Shown in pieces: positions 58,309-64,000 of a DNA stretch of 64,000 bases (within the stretch, counting starts at the first letter, position 1; each line of letters begins with the position of its first letter). This DNA comes from Amorphophallus konjac (Eukaryota > Streptophyta > Magnoliopsida > Alismatales > Araceae). The notes beneath the pieces are model-generated. The model was not told where the DNA came from. It saw nothing but the letters and a program-made list of their open reading frames with translations, and searched no databases. The stretch spans positions 36,542,708 through 36,606,707 of the forward strand of contig CM040127.1 in NCBI GenBank assembly GCA_022559845.1. Reading direction: 5' to 3'. The position numbers and the translations under genes are program-made.

Positions 58309-61300
58309 CTATGGACCCAAACTGGGCCAGTGCCCATCTCCAAACAATCTGACATTAAATGTGGTCCGCAGATAGGACAGATAGTCTTCATAGCGCATTG
58401 AACCTGAATAGTTCTCCCAGTACATGCGTACGTAGTATTCATACTCATGCGAACCTTGTGCGTACACGACCTCTACTGACGTAGCTGCGGCATAAGGATA
58501 TGGATACGATGGGAAAAATGAACTACTGTTATCTGAGTCGCCATGATACATCGGCTGCTGCGGCCATGACCGTCCATACGAGCTTCCAGATCCCTGGGAG
58601 TCATGTGTGCTCATCCTCTCAAAATCAGACAACATGCCTTGATAGCTGGTACTGTCTGCAACCGAACTTCCATAGTAGGGATCCCAATGATCAGCTGCCC
58701 GTCTCGTCCCTGGCAGTGGAACACCGTGGTCCTCATCTTGCGTGGCATGTGTGAAGTGCTGCTCCTCTGTCCATGCGCCATGTTGACGGCCCCCACGACC
58801 TCTACTATGACCACTGCTGTACTCTCTGCCACCAGCACTCGTATTCTCACGAGGACTCCGTTGGTCACCTTGAGAACCACCACCTCCATGGGATGAAGAC
58901 CCTGTCGGTGTACTCTCAGCATCGGAGTCATGACTCCCACTAATGCGGGGCTCAACAGAAGGCTCGGTAGTGTCGTCATCTGCATTGGGATCTAATGTCT
59001 CCATGTCTGCAAAATCTATCGGATTTAATGGTGGTCCCTTGTCCTTCTTGCTGGTGAATAATGTGGTCCATGATGATTTTTTCTTCTGTGGAGCAGGGGG
59101 CGGCTTACATGCTGCATGTTGTGTCCCTATAGATGCCTGAGAAGCAGAAGCCTGTTTAGATAATTTTTCAATTTACTTTCTATTGTGTAAGTCTGTACGT
59201 ATACCTGAGAAGACTGATTGGGTGCCTTAGTCTTAGATGTTGAGCGTCGGGGCGCAGCAGACTGAGATGGTTGTTTCGATGCTCCCGAAGACTACACAAT
59301 TGAAAGAAGAATATATTCAATTACCAATGAATTATATATTAACAAATGTAGAAATGACAATATAATTTCACCTCTCTAAATGAGGAACTCCCCCTAGCCT
59401 CTCTTGAAGTGGATAACCTTCTTGGTTCCGCAGATATTGAATGCCGCGGTACAGCAACTCGAGACCACTGTTCTCCCGCAATGTTGTCATTTGTCGGACC
59501 GACCTGCAATATATTGCTATCATACATAAATATATGACTATGCTATCTAATGAAATTTGCGATTCGATTTTCATGTATTAATTCACCTGAGGTGGCTCTT
59601 GACGCTCAATTAATGGGGGTTGGATCAATCGCTCCCATGCTGTATCATCATACGCATACGATGTGTCTCCACCCCCAATGACGAGGTCTTCATCTAAATT
59701 AATTTCATCATCACGTCCCGTTGCAGAGTCGTCACCACCCAAATGCACATGGGTGTCATCTCCCTCCCCGACTGCCTCTTGTACAGCTGATACGAGAAAA
59801 GTATTAGGCCGTGGTGTCTCGCCAGGTTCTTCAGCCTCCTCGTCTAATTCTGCCTCACCACGCTCGGTTGTGGCTCTTGCAACCCATGCTACCATAGGGT
59901 CGTCATCGTCTCGCAAGTACACAGCATCCGTTGGGTCGTAATCTCCCTCTCCTCTCCTTGTATCCATTTGTACATGCCGGACCTTTAGCCTCATGTTGTA
60001 ATGAACATACACCATTTTGTCTAGCCTGCGGTGTGTTAGCCTATTCCTCAGCTTAGTATGCAAGAAGGAGAACGTCGACCAATTCCGCTCACACCCACTC
60101 GACGAGGATGTTTGCGATAGAACTCTCATTGCGATCTTCCTTAATACGGGTGCACTTGTGCCGTAATTTAGCCACCACTCAGCTGTGTTTAAGACAGATC
60201 ATGTACAATATAATAATTAGATGTAAAAATTCTTTCTCGAGATATAGAAGGTACATTGTGAAGACACATTACCTGGGTCGAGTCTATCACGACTGGCCAC
60301 GGCATTAGGTGTCGCAAATGAACCAATTCCCTCTCTAAATATTTTCATCTGCATTATCAAAAAATATGAAGTGTATATTTCATTTAATATTGTCAATGTT
60401 AAAATATCCAAGTATACCTCATTCAACGCATCAGCGGCATCTGTTGGGGTGAAAGACAATCGGTCTACCACAATGTTGACCGATTCTATCAACGTATCGT
60501 CATAAGCAAGGGCCCGAGCATATTGGAAGGCCGGATGTAGATAGTACGCTGCAATCGTAAGACAATGAATTACATATTAGTATCAACTGAAAATCACAGC
60601 TCATTGATTGGACGAGAATGTAAGTGTTTACCTGCCATGTGAAGATCACGGCTCATTTGTCTGTCCCATCTGTCCCCCACAATCTCCAGAATAGTGGGTC
60701 CATATTTTTTGGACGTTGTAAGGATCTTCCGCTTGGCTGCTTCTATTTTGCTGTACACCAACCCCATGGTTGGTACTCTATCCCCATCCACGCATCGTAG
60801 AACCTCATACAGTGGCTCTATCAATGACACTAATATCTTCACTCTATCCCAAAAATTCGAGGTGTTGACAATCCCCTCGACCTCCGCCCCTTCACGTGAA
60901 GCAGCAAAAGAGGAACTCAGCCAGGTCTCACCTCTAAACATTTGCTTCAATCCATCCTTGTGCTTCAATAGGCTCTGCAATGCGATGTAGTTGGTGGCAA
61001 ATCGTGTGATGCCAGGCCTCAACAGTTCGCCGCCACAGTGCTCCCTCATCCATGCCAATACAAGTGTGTGGTTGTAGATATATTTCGTGATTTTTTGTGC
61101 CACCTCGACCACAGATTTTACCATACGAAGCTGCCCAATCTCCTTCAGCATCAGATCTACACAATGTGCTGCACAAGGGGTCCAGAAAATGTGCCGTTTT
61201 TTCTTCATTAGCTCCTCCCCAGCCTTCTTATAGTTCGACCCATTATCAGTCACCACTTGTACAATGTACTCCTCCCCAATCTCAGTCACCACTTGCTCCA

Positions 61301-62360
61301 TCAATGATAAAATATATTGGTGACTGTGAATTTGACCAGACGCATCCACTGATTTGTGAAAGAATACCTGTCTGTCACAATAAACAAGGAAGTTAATCAG
61401 GCTAGATTTTGTGGTACCTGACCATCCATCACACATCAGTGTGACTCCGTACTTTGTCCATTTCTGCTTGAATGAGTCAATGTAACTCTTGATCTCAGCA
61501 ACTTGTTCATCAAGGTATACGCCAGCCAATTCTCTCGCTGTAGGTGGCTGCACGTGTAGCCCAAGGATCTGTGCTTCCTGAAACATTGGCTTGTAGTAAG
61601 GGCTATTGGCTGCATTGAAAGGCAGACCCGCGTGGTGCCACCATTTTGCAACAGCTTGACCAAGTTTCCATTTAGGTCCCTTCTGGCCATACGCATCGTC
61701 CATCCTCGTTTGCTTACCATGCTCTCGGGATAGTGCACCGGGCTCCACATCTTCGATGTTGATCGATTGTGTCCTTTTCCTTTGTGTCCCCGAGTCACCA
61801 GTCAATAAACTCCTTATGCCTCGTGATTGTCGAGTCGTAGATGAACCACCACTCCCTGATGCTCCGGTCCTCGCGGCCTCGCGACTACGGACTATAGTCT
61901 CCTCGGGATGTCTTGACTCTTCCCTGCTCTGACGTACTGCCTCACGAAGCTCTGCTTCGTATGGATCGTTCACAGTGACATACACATTAGCCTGCTCAGT
62001 ACATGCTTGTTCGTCTTCGTCACTGGGTGTCCATGCACATTCCTCCTCGTTGCTGCCACTTGGGCGCCCGCTCACTGCCGCTTGATCCCTTTTCTTCTTT
62101 TTTTCCTTTTCTTTCATCTCAGCTCTCTTCTCACGCAGGTGTCTAGCCATTGCAAGTTTCACATCTCTAGGCACATGGGTACACCCAGCAACCTCAGAGT
62201 ATCCTGCCCCGGCTCCTCCGGCCAAATGCTTCTTCAACCGAGACACCCCTCCTCCCCGGTGTTCTATTTTACAATAGTTACAACGCCAGCACCTACGGTT
62301 GCCATCCAACAAAACTCCGTGTGACCACCCAATATCATTTGTTCGTTCCTTAGGAGCCAT
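58309..62360 (-). CDS. hAT-2 transposase (BED finger, DUF659, hAT dimerisation), 7 exons
   Basis: Exons 62360-60632, 60548-60418, 60348-60273, 60182-59587, 59503-59372, 59291-59205 and 59151-58309 join in frame through six GT-AG introns of 53-90 bp into 1197 residues. N-terminal BED finger: Cys27-x2-Cys30, His45, Cys60. A Lys-rich stretch with KEKEKKKKRD follows. The RNase H-like core has the expected hAT residues: Asp311 in MCDGWSG, Asp372 in VVTDNGSN, CAAHCVDLML, and Glu677 in CERNWSTFSFLH, which also begins the C-terminal dimerisation segment (LRNRLTHRRLDKMVYVHYN). The last 500 residues are an acidic and Ser/Gly/Tyr-rich tail not needed in classical hATs. All exons are open and splice phases agree, so the gene looks functional. 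The ATG is the first in the frame after a long AT-rich leader. Confidence 0.88.
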
Positions 62361-63050
62361 ATTAAGTACTTAACTGTATCTCCTAAATGTAAAAATTACA
62401 AATCATATTAAGTACATTATTTTAAACAGAGACTAACAATGAAAATAATATCATTATTTCTACAATATGCAAGACTAAATTCAATATTTACTACATGTCA
62501 ATATAATTTAGTTCAAAATAATATCATTATTTCTAAAACATGCATATAATGCTAATTTTTTATTTAATAGACCTACATTTAGTTTAAATTAATTTGTAAC
62601 ATATTTATCACTAATTATATATTTAAATTATAAACATGTCTAATTAAATTATATTATATTAAATTATTTATCAGTAATTATTTATATTATATTAAATTAT
62701 TTTACGTCTACAACTAATAATGAAAATAATATCATTAATTCTATAAAATTAAATTTAAATTTTAATACATCTCAATTAAATCTAATATTTAAACATTAAT
62801 TAAATAATATATCAAACATAAATATATTTCTACAACATGAATTAAACGATCTTTATATTATTTCTACAACCAGAATTAAATAATATATCAATATATTAAA
62901 TTCTACAAGATGAATTAAATAAAAATTATATTTTTCTTACAACATAAATTCAACCTGACATCAAAAATAATATTAAACAATGACAATCTAACAAATTTTA
63001 TTCATATATTTTTAAATTAAAAAAAGATATTACATTTTTAAAAAATAAAA
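62361..63050. other. AT-rich leader of hAT-2
   Basis: This AT-rich non-coding sequence has AATTAAATAATATATCAA-type repeats. It corresponds to 32821-33814 of hAT-1 in inverted orientation. No gene is visible. Confidence 0.6.
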
Positions 63051-63054
63051 TTTT

Positions 63055-63560
63055 TCCTCCCCCCCCCCCACCCCCACGGTCGCACACGCCCCCCCCCTCA
63101 TCCCCCCACCGCCTGCCGGTGGCAGACGCCCAGCACGGCAGCACCCCCCCCCCCCCGTCCCCCCCTGTCCCCTCCCGTCCCCCCACGGACGCACAGCAAC
63201 ACCCCCCCCCCCCCCCGTCCCCCCACGGCGGCCCCCGTCCCCCCCCTGTCCCCCCACGGACGCACAGCAACACCCCCCCCCCGTCCCCCCCCGTCCCCCC
63301 ACGGACGCACAGCAACACCCCCCGTCCCCCCACGGCGGCCCCCGTCCCCCACGGACGCACAGCAACCCCCCCCCCCCGTCCCCCCACGGCGGCCCCGTCC
63401 CCCCACGGCGGCAGACGCCGGCCCCCCGTCCCCCCACGGCGCCCCAGTCCCCCCCCGCCCCCCCACGGCGGCCCCCGTCCCCCCCCCGTCCCCCCACGGC
63501 GGCCCAGACGCCCAGCACCCCCCCCCCCCGGCGGCAGACGCCCCACCCCCGACCATTTTA
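63055..63560 (-). repeat. G-rich array (minus strand) upstream of the hAT-2 transposase
   Basis: On the plus strand this is C-runs of 6-14 interrupted by GTCCCCCCACGGCGGCCC and ACGGACGCACAGCAACA; on the minus (sense) strand it is G-runs with GGCGTCTGCC motifs, at the same place as the G-rich array of hAT-1. The unit sequences of the two elements have diverged but composition, strand and the GGCGTCTGCC motif are kept. Gly/Arg-rich frames of 150-180 codons here are artefacts. Confidence 0.9.
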
Positions 63561-63907
63561 AAAAAATTTAACTTACCTACCTCCGATCGCCGCCCAACGC
63601 CGCCGTCGGCCGCTCAGATCGCCGTCCGAAGATCCTGCTCGCCGTCCGCCGCCGCTGCACCGCCGTTCGTCGGTGGGAGGGGTGGAGCTCTTCCTCCCCC
63701 TTCGGCCCGTTAAATGGGCGAACCGCCCCCGACCCGCCGTACCGAGCCGGGTCCCGCCTCGCACCGGAGCGGGACGTGGCGGGACGCACGGGACCTTGCG
63801 GTCCAGTGCGACCCGTCCACGACCCCCAGCCCGCGCGACCCGGTGCCCGCCTGGGTCGGGTCGGGTCGTGCGGGTCGGTGCGGGTCGGGGCGGGACGGCA
63901 AACCGTG

Positions 63908-64000
63908 ACGTGGACTATATTGACGGGATCGAGCAAACCGCGACGCCCTCCACGGCTCCACAGTCCACACAACAACCACGGGAACGGAGCCAAGCAGCAT
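63908..64000 (+). other. Flank of hAT-2, possible interrupted exon
   Basis: Starting with the right target duplication ACGTGGAC, the sequence is open in the plus-strand frame DYIDGIEQTATPSTAPQ to the window end. When the hAT and one duplication are ignored, it is in frame with a basic KKRKRKK segment at 57122-57142. It could be an exon of an unidentified gene or of an older transposon. Confidence 0.4.

Larger units (their letters stand above)
57153..63907 (-). mobile_element. hAT transposon 2, apparently complete
   Basis: This 6755-bp element has ends CAGGGTTTGCCGACCCGCC and, inverted, CACGGTTTGCCGTCCCGCC, and a perfect 8-bp duplication ACGTGGAC. GACCCG-type subterminal repeats lie at both ends (57160-57245 and 63715-63900). 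On the minus strand it carries a G-rich array, an AT-rich leader, an intact seven-exon transposase gene and a second gene for a small BED finger protein. I found no disabling mutation, so it is a good candidate for an autonomous, possibly active copy and could supply transposase to hAT-1 and to the MITEs with similar ends. Confidence 0.95.

Noticed and set aside
62998..63546. Glycine-rich ORFs of 150-180 codons
   Set aside because: They are translations of G-runs in the hAT-2 array in all three frames, with no start context or homologue.

Overview
This window is plant (angiosperm) nuclear DNA that consists almost entirely of transposable elements. The evidence is a plant-type CACTA transposon, Ty1/copia and Ty3/gypsy (chromodomain type) LTR retrotransposons primed by initiator tRNA-Met, two hAT transposons with 8-bp target duplications, GT-AG introns of 53 to 90 bp, and plant mobile domain genes. 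I cannot name the species. There is no sign of bacterial, organellar or viral genome organisation.

Layout. 1-6024: the 3' part of a CACTA element: the tail of the first transposase gene, a complete 12-exon TNPA-type gene, a 180-bp satellite-like array in its last intron, and subterminal repeats ending in a clear CACTA terminus. This element sits in the second exon of a minus-strand plant-mobile-domain (PMD) gene. 6025-12561: remains of that PMD gene, a two-exon DUF7745-like gene, fifteen copies of a 28-bp palindrome in two clusters, a TATA box pointing right, and an 89-bp tandem repeat. 12562-21443: a Ty1/copia element with three in-frame stops and a 5'-truncated left LTR. 21444-26684: the 5' half of a minus-strand Ty3/gypsy element (gypsy-1), cut off where it meets the copia element. 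26685-31956: AT-rich intergenic DNA with three diverged copies of a roughly 480-bp MITE.

31965-56918 is a nested stack. A hAT transposon (hAT-1, TSD CCAGAAAC) is interrupted in its transposase exon 4 by a nearly intact gypsy element (gypsy-2, 36059-55023, TSD GGGTG). The 5' LTR of gypsy-2 is interrupted in turn by a non-autonomous LTR element without coding capacity (43945-53171, TSD CGAAC). A second, apparently intact hAT (hAT-2, 57153-63907, TSD ACGTGGAC) lies 234 bp further on in the opposite orientation. It carries a 7-exon, 1197-residue transposase gene and a separate small gene for a second BED-type zinc finger protein.

Features that known element structure does not readily explain are: (i) four stem-loops in the copia leader with an identical 20-nt top and lower stems that differ in sequence but still pair; (ii) arrays of CGCGCTAGG palindromes in every gypsy-type LTR, with paired changes in both arms and different copy numbers in the two LTRs of one element; (iii) an unrelated family of GGCGTCCAGG palindromes around the PMD and DUF7745 genes, again with matched changes in both arms; (iv) the second BED gene in hAT-2 and the very G-rich arrays on the sense strand upstream of both hAT transposases. 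Coordinates of exons and element ends were derived by eye from the sequence; identity figures are hand counts.
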